Assembly (NCBI GenBank): GCA_005884745.1
Contig: VAZU01000059.1
Coordinates: forward strand, 1 to 20,980
DNA length: 20,980 nt
DNA from: Alphaproteobacteria bacterium
GTDB taxonomy: Bacteria; Pseudomonadota; Alphaproteobacteria; Rhizobiales; Xanthobacteraceae
Reading direction: 5' to 3'
Below the pieces are notes generated by a model. The model did not search any database. It saw only the letters and a program-made list of their open reading frames with translations, and had not been told where the DNA came from. The stretch's first letter is position 1. Each line of letters starts with the position of its first letter. The translations under genes were made by a program, and so were the position numbers. Shown here piece after piece: positions 8,097 to 14,592 of the stretch.

Positions 8097-8121
8097 CCCC
8101 TCCCCACCAAAGGGTGGGAGG
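8097..8121. repeat. GC-rich imperfect hairpin overlapping the ribosome site of the HD hydrolase gene
   Basis: CCTCCCCACC (8099-8108) and GGGTGGGAGG (8112-8121) form an imperfect stem around AAA. The motif resembles the C-rich hairpins at 2258-2347. On the minus strand the last part of the element reads GGGGAGGGGAAG directly before ATG 8090, so the repeat doubles as the ribosome binding site and could hide it when folded. Confidence 0.55.
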
Positions 8122-8141
8122 GTGAAGGCCGCGTATGCCGC

Positions 8142-8753
8142 TCACCCATCGCCGAGCCTGGCGCATTGCGCATGGCGATAGCACGCGAGCAGATGATCGT
8201 TGACCATGCCGGTCGCCTGCATGAAGGCATAGACGATGGTGGGACCCACGAACTTGAAGCCGCGGCCCACGAGTTCCTTGGAAATTTGTTTGGACAGCTC
8301 GGTCTCCGCGGGCACCTGCGAGACCGAGCGGAACCGGTTTTGTTTCGGCCGTCCATCGAGGAAGCCCCACAGCAGCGTCGAGAATCCCGGGCCCTTGTCC
8401 ATGACGTCGAGATAGGCGCGCGCCGAGAGCACCGCGCCCGCGATTTTCGCGCGGTTGCGCACGATGCCGGCATCCGCCATCAGCCGCGCGACCTTTGCCG
8501 GCTTGTAGCGCGCGATTTTCTCCGGATCGAAGTCGTCGAAGGCGCGCCGGAAATTCTCGCGTTTGCGCAGAATGGTGATCCAGGACAGGCCGGCCTGGAA
8601 GCCGTCGAGCACGAGTTTTTCGTAGAGCGCACGGTCGTCGAATTCGGGCACGCCCCATTCCTGGTCGTGATAGGCGACGTAGAGCGGGTCCTGTCTGGGC
8701 CACGGACAGCGCAGAAGATCGTCCGGATGCGGTGGTGGGGGCACGGCGATCAT
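8142..8753 (-). CDS. tag: DNA-3-methyladenine glycosylase I
   Basis: This 203-residue protein removes 3-methyladenine from alkylated DNA, opening base excision repair in the cytoplasm. The four zinc ligands of the family are present as Cys16, His29, His187 and Cys191, with exactly the spacing of E. coli Tag (Cys4, His17, His175, Cys179). Other hallmarks are RCPWPRQDPLYVAYHDQEWG, QAGLSWITILRKRENFRRAF, DAGIVRNRAKI and GRGFKFVGPTIVYAFMQATG. Where E. coli has Glu38 before the QQAGLSW motif this protein has Asp50, a conservative change. The start ATG overlaps the stop of ygfZ (ATGA at 8753-8750), which indicates translational coupling. The HD hydrolase gene follows. Confidence 0.95.
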   Translation of the reverse strand: MIAVPPPPHPDDLLRCPWPRQDPLYVAYHDQEWGVPEFDDRALYEKLVLDGFQAGLSWITILRKRENFRRAFDDFDPEKIARYKPAKVARLMADAGIVRNRAKIAGAVLSARAYLDVMDKGPGFSTLLWGFLDGRPKQNRFRSVSQVPAETELSKQISKELVGRGFKFVGPTIVYAFMQATGMVNDHLLACYRHAQCARLGDG

Positions 8754-9643
8754 GATAGCGCCTGCGCTTCGCCCGGGAACGCGAAGCGTGCCCAGCTGGG
8801 TTTGGCAAGGCGGATCGGCACGCCGGCAGCGTGAAGGCTGGCACCTTGGGCGAGCGCCTCCTCGACGCGGTCGATGCGCAGGCTCGCCAGCGCGCGGCCC
8901 GCCGCGGACGATCCCATCGTGCCGACCGCTTTCTCGACGGCCATGACCGTAGCCCCCGCCTGCGGTGCCGGCCCGTCGTAGGCGACCGGGATCACCCGGG
9001 TGCGAGCGCGAGCGCGATGCTCGATTCGCGACACCACCTCCTGGCCGACGTAACAGCCCTTGTCGAAATCGACGCCGGCGAGCTGGTCGAGATCGGCCTC
9101 ATGCGGGAATGCATCGCCGTAGGCGAAATCGGCATCGCCGCGCGGCACGCCGAGCGCGATGCGATGCGCTTCGTAAGCGGCGGCGGCGAGCTCGACGCCG
9201 AGCTCGCGCGCGGCTTGCTCGACGAGATGCGGCCGCAGCATGATCCGCATCCCGAGCGCCGCCAGCCGCGGATCGGGGTAGGCAAGGCCGCAGCCGGTCG
9301 CGCCGCTGCCGTTCCACGCCGCCATCACGCCGAGAATTTCCGAAAGGTCCTCGACCAGGAGCTTGGCGCGCAGCTTGTAGAAATTCAGCCGGTCGACCAG
9401 CGCCGTCGCCCGTGCGCGCGGGCAATCGAGAAAAAACCCGCCGCTGTCCTTGGCCGGCGCCTCGACCACGATGCAATCGACGATGATCTTTCCCTGCGGC
9501 GTCAACAGCGCGGCATAACGCGGCGCCCCGGGCGCGACCTTGGTGACGTCGGAGGTCAGGAGCCCATTGAGGAACCGGCGCACGTCCTCGCCGTCGACTT
9601 TGACGACACCCCGGTCGGGAAGCAGCGCAGCCCGCATGTTCAC
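8750..9643 (-). CDS. ygfZ: Folate-binding protein YgfZ (iron-sulfur protein maintenance / tRNA modification)
   Basis: This 297-residue protein belongs to the GcvT-like, folate-binding YgfZ family, which supports the assembly or repair of some iron-sulfur enzymes, including the tRNA methylthiotransferase MiaB. The diagnostic motif KGCYVGQE is present, with the conserved Cys at 197, preceded by FPHEADLDQLAGVDFDKG. The N-terminal part has the family sequence VKVDGEDVRRFLNGLLTSDV and LLTPQGKIIVD. Length and motif order are normal. The last bases overlap the tag start by four nucleotides. Upstream, 146 nt separate it from the next minus-strand gene; a promoter may lie there but I cannot place one. 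Confidence 0.93.
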   Translation of the reverse strand: MNMRAALLPDRGVVKVDGEDVRRFLNGLLTSDVTKVAPGAPRYAALLTPQGKIIVDCIVVEAPAKDSGGFFLDCPRARATALVDRLNFYKLRAKLLVEDLSEILGVMAAWNGSGATGCGLAYPDPRLAALGMRIMLRPHLVEQAARELGVELAAAAYEAHRIALGVPRGDADFAYGDAFPHEADLDQLAGVDFDKGCYVGQEVVSRIEHRARARTRVIPVAYDGPAPQAGATVMAVEKAVGTMGSSAAGRALASLRIDRVEEALAQGASLHAAGVPIRLAKPSWARFAFPGEAQALS

Positions 9644-9789
9644 GCCCTGCCGAATATTTGCCGGACCCCCGCAGCCGGTCGGTTGCCGGGAACCTAAGAC
9701 GCTCGCCCGCGCGCCTCAAGGCCTAGGCACGGTACGGAAGACGGTGCGTAGGGGGCAAAATCGCTCATTCCGGCGGAAACGTCCGGCCC

Positions 9790-10389
9790 TCAATCACCCG
9801 CGACGAAGAAATGCCAAGTGCCGTCCGGGGCGATGCCGACGCGATAGAAGATGTAGGCGCCGAACTCCTTCATCTTCTTGTAGTCGGATCCGGTGACGAT
9901 CCGGAACAATTCGACCTTCTGCTCCGAGGTGAGCCGTTGGAGCGGCACATGGGCGAAATACGGCCACACGTACATTTCCTGCGGCGTGCCCGTGTGGACA
10001 TGGACGAAGCCAGTTTCCAGCACCTGGATCAGGATCGCGAGGGTCTCGAGCCCGTCGGAGGCCGGGTAGGTGGCCTTCCAGAACGCGATCGGGTCCTTTT
10101 CATTGCCGAACGAGAATACCGGCAACGTCTCGTTCGACTGCATCACGATCAAGAGCTTGTCGAGATCGCCGGTGCGGGCCGCTTCCAGGATACGCTCGCG
10201 CGTGCGCGCCGCGCCGGGCGGAAGCCGCGATAGGTCGCGAACGATCTCGGGGCCCGCGGCTCCTTGCGTCCCCGTCGGGCGCTCGATCCGGCCGCCGGCC
10301 GCGCCGGGCGCGGCAGTCTGAAGCCTGGGCTCGTTCGGCCAAAGCGCGAGCGCCAGCAACATCGAAACGATGCGGAAAACGGCGGGCAT
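9790..10389 (-). CDS. Unknown exported protein, about 199 residues
   Basis: No family is recognised. The N-terminus FRIVSMLLALALWP is a short hydrophobic stretch, so the protein is probably exported or anchored. The start could be ATG 10389 or the in-frame ATG at 10362. Residues about 20-60 are Gly/Ala/Pro-rich and likely disordered. The rest looks folded: TRERILEAARTGDLDKLLIVM, FWKATYPASDG, a run of aromatic residues in EMYVWPYFAHVPLQRLT, and a C-terminal GIAPDGTWHFFVAGD. There are no cysteines. The pattern DLDKL...FGNEKDPIAFWK gives no catalytic clue. Codon usage matches its neighbours, and the gene is in line with the other minus-strand genes, which supports it as real. Confidence 0.72.
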   Translation of the reverse strand: MPAVFRIVSMLLALALWPNEPRLQTAAPGAAGGRIERPTGTQGAAGPEIVRDLSRLPPGAARTRERILEAARTGDLDKLLIVMQSNETLPVFSFGNEKDPIAFWKATYPASDGLETLAILIQVLETGFVHVHTGTPQEMYVWPYFAHVPLQRLTSEQKVELFRIVTGSDYKKMKEFGAYIFYRVGIAPDGTWHFFVAGD

Positions 10390-10467
10390 TTCAGCTGCAT
10401 TGAAGACGCCGCGCCCGCGTGCCGCAAGGGTGCGACTTCGGGACGCAACGGGACGGAGGCGGGCGGG

Positions 10468-10731
10468 CTATTGCCGCCGCAGATCGACGGAAAATTCGCC
10501 GTTGCGGATGCGCGACGGCAGGCCCTCGGCGTAGCGCGCGGCGGCGTCCTCGCCGTAGGTCGAGACGAGCTCGGCGAGCGCGGTGAACAGCGAGGCCTGC
10601 GCCAAACAGTCCTCGTCGACCCCGTCGAGGCGGGCTTCGGCCCAGGCCTCCCACAGATAGCCGAGGGCGCGCTTCTTCTGTTCGTGATCGGGAACCGGTT
10701 CGCAAGCCGGACGCATCCCCATGCTCATCAT
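10468..10731 (-). CDS. Small conserved-looking hypothetical protein, 87 residues
   Basis: The frame is open back to 10809, but the start at ATG 10731 (or the next codon, ATG 10728) is better placed, with GAGG a few bases upstream. The product begins MMSMGMRPACEPVP and is mostly helical, with KKRALGYLWEAWAEARLDG and DCLAQASLFTALAELVSTYG. It ends with ARYAEGLPSRIRNGEFSVDL. There is no signal peptide or membrane segment, so it should be cytoplasmic. I do not recognise a named family, though the sequence looks like a compact, folded protein. It lies 78 nt before the exported unknown protein on the same strand. Confidence 0.65.
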   Translation of the reverse strand: MMSMGMRPACEPVPDHEQKKRALGYLWEAWAEARLDGVDEDCLAQASLFTALAELVSTYGEDAAARYAEGLPSRIRNGEFSVDLRRQ

Positions 10732-10967
10732 GCAACCTCGAATGACCGTGCCGGAGCTGCGCTGAGCGCCGGACTGAGCAGGCCTCGATCTTCGCGATTC
10801 GACTGCCAAGTCTCATCGCGGCAGAGCACTCCGCAAGCGGCGCCCGCCCGCGGCCGTCCCGATCCGCAGGTTAGCATGGGCGCCCAGTGAACCTAGTCCG
10901 CACTTTTTGGGAAGGTTAATGCCGACGCGTCGCGGAGGGTCGCCGCTGATCGCCATGCCGGCCGACG

Positions 10968-11357
10968 TCAATTGGCGTACCGCGCGGTGATGTCGCGGGA
11001 GATTCTCGCGCCCTCGTCGAGGTAGCGTCGAATCGCGAGATCGGCAGCCGGCGTGCAGCTGCGATAGGTCTGCTGAAATCCGCGATAGCCGCGATTGAAG
11101 CTCGCCACCATCCGGTCCCGCCGCTCGCCGGGCGGCGCCTCGGCATCGATCAGGGCCTGCATCTCGTTGCGCCAGATCTGGCCTTCGTTGGCGCCGCAGA
11201 TACCGCGCAGATAGTGCAGCGCGCCGAGAATCTCGGCGAGCCGCTGCAGGTCGGCCTGATAGGGCGGTGGTCCGCCCTCCGCGGCCCGCGCGAGGCCCCC
11301 GGTCGCCGCGACGACGATGGAGAGCGCAATGACGCGGATGAGCCTGTTGTCGATCAT
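10968..11357 (-). CDS. TIGR02301 family exported protein
   Basis: From ATG 11357 the product is 129 residues and opens with a signal peptide (MIDNRLIRVIALSIVVAATG, ending near LARAAEG). The frame extends to a TTG at 11381, which I reject because the ATG gives a better signal sequence. The mature part has QADLQRLAEILGALHYLRGIC, WRNEMQALIDAE, RMVASFNRGYRGFQQTYRSC and a C-terminal RYLDEGARISRDITARY. This matches the alphaproteobacterial TIGR02301 family of unknown function; two conserved cysteines may form a disulfide. It follows the Nudix gene by 62 nt, a pairing that I recall as common in Hyphomicrobiales. Confidence 0.82.
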   Translation of the reverse strand: MIDNRLIRVIALSIVVAATGGLARAAEGGPPPYQADLQRLAEILGALHYLRGICGANEGQIWRNEMQALIDAEAPPGERRDRMVASFNRGYRGFQQTYRSCTPAADLAIRRYLDEGARISRDITARYAN

Positions 11358-11419
11358 GGCGCCGGAGATATGCGCCGGCAATTTGCCGATCGCAAGGCGC
11401 GTTGCCGACCCGGGTCGGG

Positions 11420-11857
11420 TCAGGCTTGCAGCCGCTCGAGCGCGCGGGCGACGATCCCAGCAAGGCCCTCCGTCGTCGGCAGATCCCCGAGCTCGTCCGG
11501 CTTTACCCAGCGCGCCTCGGCGATCTCCTCGTTCGGCTTGGCCTCATTGGCGCGCCATCGCGCCGCGAATACGACGATGACGAAATGGCGCTTGGGCCGA
11601 TTTTCGTCATCCCGGGCGATCACCTCGCGGTAGGCGGCGATGTCGACCGGTTCGATGACGATCGCGGTCTCTTCCTCGACTTCGCGCCGGATGGCTTCGG
11701 TGAGAGTCTCGCCCGCCTCGACCACGCCGCCCGGGAGCGTGTAGCGGTCCTGCGCCGGCGGGCGCGCGCGCCGCACCACCAGGATGCGCCCGTCGCGCAC
11801 CACGACGGCGCTCACCGCGAGGAACGGGCGATCCGGATAGGCTCTCGGGTCGGACAT
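11420..11857 (-). CDS. Nudix hydrolase
   Basis: This 145-residue single-domain protein carries the Nudix box between Gly44 and Ile66: GGVVEAGETLTEAIRREVEEE, with Glu50, Arg58, Glu59, Glu62 and Glu63 in the GX5EX7REUXEEXGU pattern. The late Gly of the motif is Ala65. Nudix enzymes hydrolyse nucleoside diphosphates linked to another group. The sequence is close to the small NUDIX (MutT/ADP-ribose pyrophosphatase-like) proteins, but the substrate cannot be assigned. The start MSDPRAYPDRPFLAVSAVVV is normal for the family. No strong ribosome site precedes it, and the hairpin at 11871-11911 lies just upstream. Confidence 0.9.
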   Translation of the reverse strand: MSDPRAYPDRPFLAVSAVVVRDGRILVVRRARPPAQDRYTLPGGVVEAGETLTEAIRREVEEETAIVIEPVDIAAYREVIARDDENRPKRHFVIVVFAARWRANEAKPNEEIAEARWVKPDELGDLPTTEGLAGIVARALERLQA

Positions 11858-11870
11858 CTAGGTAGCGTTC

Positions 11871-11911
11871 CCCGGACGCGGCGCTACGCGCCGCGCTGCG
11901 CTGCGCCCGGG
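11871..11911. repeat. GC-rich nested hairpin between dehydrogenase and Nudix genes
   Basis: An 8-bp perfect stem, CGCGGCGC (11877-11884) with GCGCCGCG (11888-11895), is nested between CCCGG at 11871-11875 and CCGGG at 11907-11911. It lies in the 71-nt gap after the dehydrogenase stop and before the Nudix start, so it may end or attenuate the dehydrogenase transcript. No T-run follows. The sequence theme is one that I recall in dispersed rhizobial repeats. Confidence 0.55.
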
Positions 11912-11928
11912 ACACGAGTCAGCGGGCT

Positions 11929-13353
11929 TCACAGCAGCTTGCCCGGATTGAGGATGCAGTTGGGATCGAGCGTGTGCTTGAGCGCGCGCATCAGCTCGAG
12001 CGCGACCGGATCCTTCACGTGCGGCAGGACATCGCGCTTGAGCCGGCCGATGCCGTGCTCGGCCGAAATCGATCCGTGGAATTTTCCGACGATCTCATGG
12101 ACGCGGGCATTCACCGCGCCCCATTGCGCGAGGAATTCCGCCTTGTCGGCGCCGACCGGCTGGCTCACGTTGAAATGCACGTTGCCGTCGCCGAGATGGC
12201 CGAACGGTACCGGACGGCAGCCCGGAATGAGCGCTTGGACCGCCGCGCTCGCCGCCTCGATGAATTCCGGCACCGCCGCGACCGGAACCGAGACGTCGTG
12301 CTTGATCGACCCTCCCTCGGGGCGCTGCGTCTCGCTGATGAGGTTGCGCAAGTGCCAGAACGATTGTGCCTGCTCGATGCTGGCCGCGATCGCCGCATCG
12401 GCGAGGAGCCCGCGCTCGGCGGCCGTGGCCAGCAGCTCCTCCAGGCTGGCGCGCAAGCCGTCGCGGGCCGCCGACGAGAGCTCGATCAGCACGTACCACG
12501 GATGCGGCGCGCCGAGCGGGTCGCGCGTGCCCGCGCCGTGGCGGAGCGCGAACTCGACGGCGATGCGCGGCATCAGCTCGAAGCTCGTCACCGCGCCGCC
12601 GGCGCGCTCCTCGGCGAGGTTGAGCAGGGCGAGCGCGGCGCGCGGCGAGGCAACGCCGGCGAACGCCGTCTCGACCGCACGCGGGCGCGGAAACAATTTG
12701 AGCACCGCCGCGGTGATGATTCCGAGCGTGCCCTCGGCGCCGACGAACAGCTGCTTGAGGTCGTAGCCGGTGTTGTCCTTCTTGAGCTTGGTGAGGCCGT
12801 TCCAGATCCGTCCGTCGGCCAGCACCACTTCGAGGCCGAGCACGAGCTCGCGGGCGTTGCCGTAGGCGAGCACCGCGGTGCCGCCGGCGTTGGTGGCGAG
12901 ATTGCCGCCGATCGTGCAGCTGCCTTCCGCAGCGAGCGAGAGCGGGAACAGCCGCTCGGCGGCCGCGGCCGCGGCTTGCGCATTGGCGAGCACGACGCCG
13001 GCTTCGCAGGTCATGGTGTTCGAGATCGGATCGACCTCGCGGATGCGGTCGAGACGCGTCAGCGAGAGCACGAGCTCGCCTGCAAGCGGGATTTGGCCGC
13101 CGACGAGGCCGGTGTTGCCGCCCTGGGGGACGATCGGCGTCCTGGTCTCGTTGGCAAGCCGCAGGATCGCCGCGACCTCGGCGGTCGCGCCCGGCCGCAA
13201 CACCAGTTGGGTGCGGCCGTGATAGAGCCCGCGCATCTCGACGAGATACGGCGCCTGCGCGGCCGGGTCGGTGACGGCATATTTTTCCCCGACGATCGCG
13301 GCGAAGCGAGCCAGGAGTTCGGGATTTGGCGGTGCCGCTCGCTGGATCGACAT
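11929..13353 (-). CDS. FAD-linked 2-hydroxyacid dehydrogenase (D-lactate / D-2-hydroxyglutarate type)
   Basis: This 474-residue flavoprotein belongs to the VAO/PCMH oxidoreductase family with a C-terminal FAD-oxidase domain. The FAD-binding part has PQGGNTGLVGG (76-86), AAEGSCTIGGNLATNAGG (141-158) and VGAEGTLGIIT. The C-terminal part has the metal-site motifs GHLGDGNVH (385-393, with His386 and His393) and SAEHGIG (430-436, with Glu432) and ends in NPGKLL. These features fit D-lactate or D-2-hydroxyglutarate dehydrogenases that reduce a quinone or ETF, but the substrate cannot be told apart from sequence alone. The length is normal. The start codon ATG 13353 is close to the inverted repeat at 13363. 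It runs in the same direction as the Sua5-type gene upstream. Confidence 0.92.
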   Translation of the reverse strand: MSIQRAAPPNPELLARFAAIVGEKYAVTDPAAQAPYLVEMRGLYHGRTQLVLRPGATAEVAAILRLANETRTPIVPQGGNTGLVGGQIPLAGELVLSLTRLDRIREVDPISNTMTCEAGVVLANAQAAAAAAERLFPLSLAAEGSCTIGGNLATNAGGTAVLAYGNARELVLGLEVVLADGRIWNGLTKLKKDNTGYDLKQLFVGAEGTLGIITAAVLKLFPRPRAVETAFAGVASPRAALALLNLAEERAGGAVTSFELMPRIAVEFALRHGAGTRDPLGAPHPWYVLIELSSAARDGLRASLEELLATAAERGLLADAAIAASIEQAQSFWHLRNLISETQRPEGGSIKHDVSVPVAAVPEFIEAASAAVQALIPGCRPVPFGHLGDGNVHFNVSQPVGADKAEFLAQWGAVNARVHEIVGKFHGSISAEHGIGRLKRDVLPHVKDPVALELMRALKHTLDPNCILNPGKLL

Positions 13354-13362
13354 GACAGGTTT

Positions 13363-13481
13363 CAGAAGTCAGAGGTCAGAAATTCGTATGTAGCCATCGG
13401 CAGCATACTTGATCAAGATCTTGAGGTTGGATCGGTCCGGTTACCCCGTTCTGATTGCTGACCTCTGATCTCTGACTTCTG
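13363..13481. repeat. 119-bp element with inverted terminal repeats, inserted at the sua5 3' end
   Basis: CAGAAGTCAGAGGTCAG (13363-13379) is the reverse complement of the outer and inner parts of CTGACCTCTGATCTCTGACTTCTG (13458-13481). The right arm carries an extra 7-nt unit (GATCAGA when read as its complement), so it looks like a short tandem of a GTCAGAG theme. The interior of about 78 nt codes for nothing recognisable and is less GC-rich than its flanks. The sua5 reading frame runs into this element and stops inside it, at 13413. It could be a miniature mobile element or a palindromic repeat. Confidence 0.65.
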
Positions 13482-14445
13482 CTTCCTGGGAGCCGCCGCG
13501 CGGGCGAGGCGATCGTTGATCGCCTCGCCGATGTCCGCGCGAGGAACCGGCATCGCGGCGATGGTCGCAACGCCCGCGGCGTCGAGCGCGCGCAGGTGCG
13601 AGAAGAGGTTCGCGGCCGCCTCGACGAGATCGCCGGCGGGCGAGAGATTGAGCACCGCCGCGGCGTGCTCGGAGCCGGAAGCGAGCGCCGGGCCGAAGGC
13701 AAGCAGCGCCTCGCCCGGCTCGACCGCGCGGGCCTCGAGCCGCAGCCGGGCCTTTGGCGCGTAATGGGAGCCCAGCATGCCGGGTGCCGCCGGCGAGGCT
13801 CCCGCATCCGCGCGCGGCGGGTCCGTCAGTTCGAACCCCAGCACGGCTTCGATCCTGCTCCGGGGCAGCCCGCCCGGGCGCAGCAAAAAAGCCGTCGCGT
13901 CGAGGCAGGCGACGACGGTCGATTCGATCCCGACCTGCGTCGCTCCGCCATCGATGAGGAGGTCGATCCGGCCCTCGAGATCCGCGAGCACATGGGCGGC
14001 ACTGGTCGGCGAGAGGCGGCCGGATCGATTGGCCGAGGGCGCGACCACGGGCCCGGCAAACGCCGCGAGAATCTCGCGGGCGATCGGATGGTCCGGCATG
14101 CGCACCGCGATGGTGTCGAGCCCCGCCGGTCTTCGGCAGCACCAGCGTGAGCGGTCCCGGCCAGAACGCGGCGGCCAGCCGCGCCGCCGCCGGGTTGAAC
14201 CGGGCCAGCCGGCGGGCCTGGGCGAGATCCGCAACATGCGAGATCAGCGGATTGAAGCTCGGCCGGTCCTTGGCGGCAAAGAGCCGCGCCACCGCCCTGG
14301 CATTGGCCGCATCGGCGCCCAAGCCGTAGACGGTCTCGGTCGGAAACGCGACGAGCCCGCCTTCGGCGAGCGCGCGCGCTGCGGCGGCGGCCGCCGCAGC
14401 ATCGGCCCGCATCACCCGCGTGGCGACATCGACGCTCATGGTCAC
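13413..14445 (-). pseudogene. Threonylcarbamoyl-AMP synthase (Sua5/YrdC/YwlC family), with out-of-frame junction near 14120-14133
   Basis: The product makes L-threonylcarbamoyladenylate for the t6A modification of ANN-decoding tRNAs. The first frame (14445 to about 14125) encodes the YrdC-fold start: GLVAFPTETVYGLGADA, AAKDRPSFNPLISHV and FWPGPLTLVLP at residues 94-104. It then breaks. The second frame resumes at AGLDTIAVRMPDHP and holds SANRSGRLSPTSA, IDLLIDGGATQVGIESTVV, RPGGLPRSRIE and the Sua5-type C-terminal domain (SHYAPKARLRL...). At the junction about ten residues of the usual loop are missing and the frame changes by the loss of 2 mod 3 (or gain of 1). A run of four C at 14121-14124 lies there. 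Its last 20 or so residues come from the repeat at 13363-13481. Because this function is generally essential, the break may be a sequence error or a second copy may exist. Confidence 0.87.
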
Positions 14446-14592
14446 GCTCCGGTCGAGAACCCCGACCTAGAGCAGAAGTCGCGCGAGATTCAAAGCCGAC
14501 CGGGGCCGTAGACGAAAGCAGCTGTCGGCCCGAGACTCGGCAGTGCCGACCTGCTACATCCGGGGCGATCCATCGCTCTGGAACACGAAGCC

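Noticed and set aside
7261..8844. 527-codon minus-strand open frame across tag, the HD hydrolase and the repeat
   Set aside because: It covers two well-supported genes in another frame and reads through a palindromic repeat; no family is recognisable.
11974..13461. 495-codon plus-strand open frame opposite the FAD dehydrogenase
   Set aside because: It is a shadow of the confirmed minus-strand dehydrogenase; the product is Arg/Glu-rich and has no motif.
13363..13481. CRISPR or insertion sequence at the repeat
   Set aside because: There are only two inverted arms and no spaced direct repeats, and the interior holds no transposase-like reading frame.
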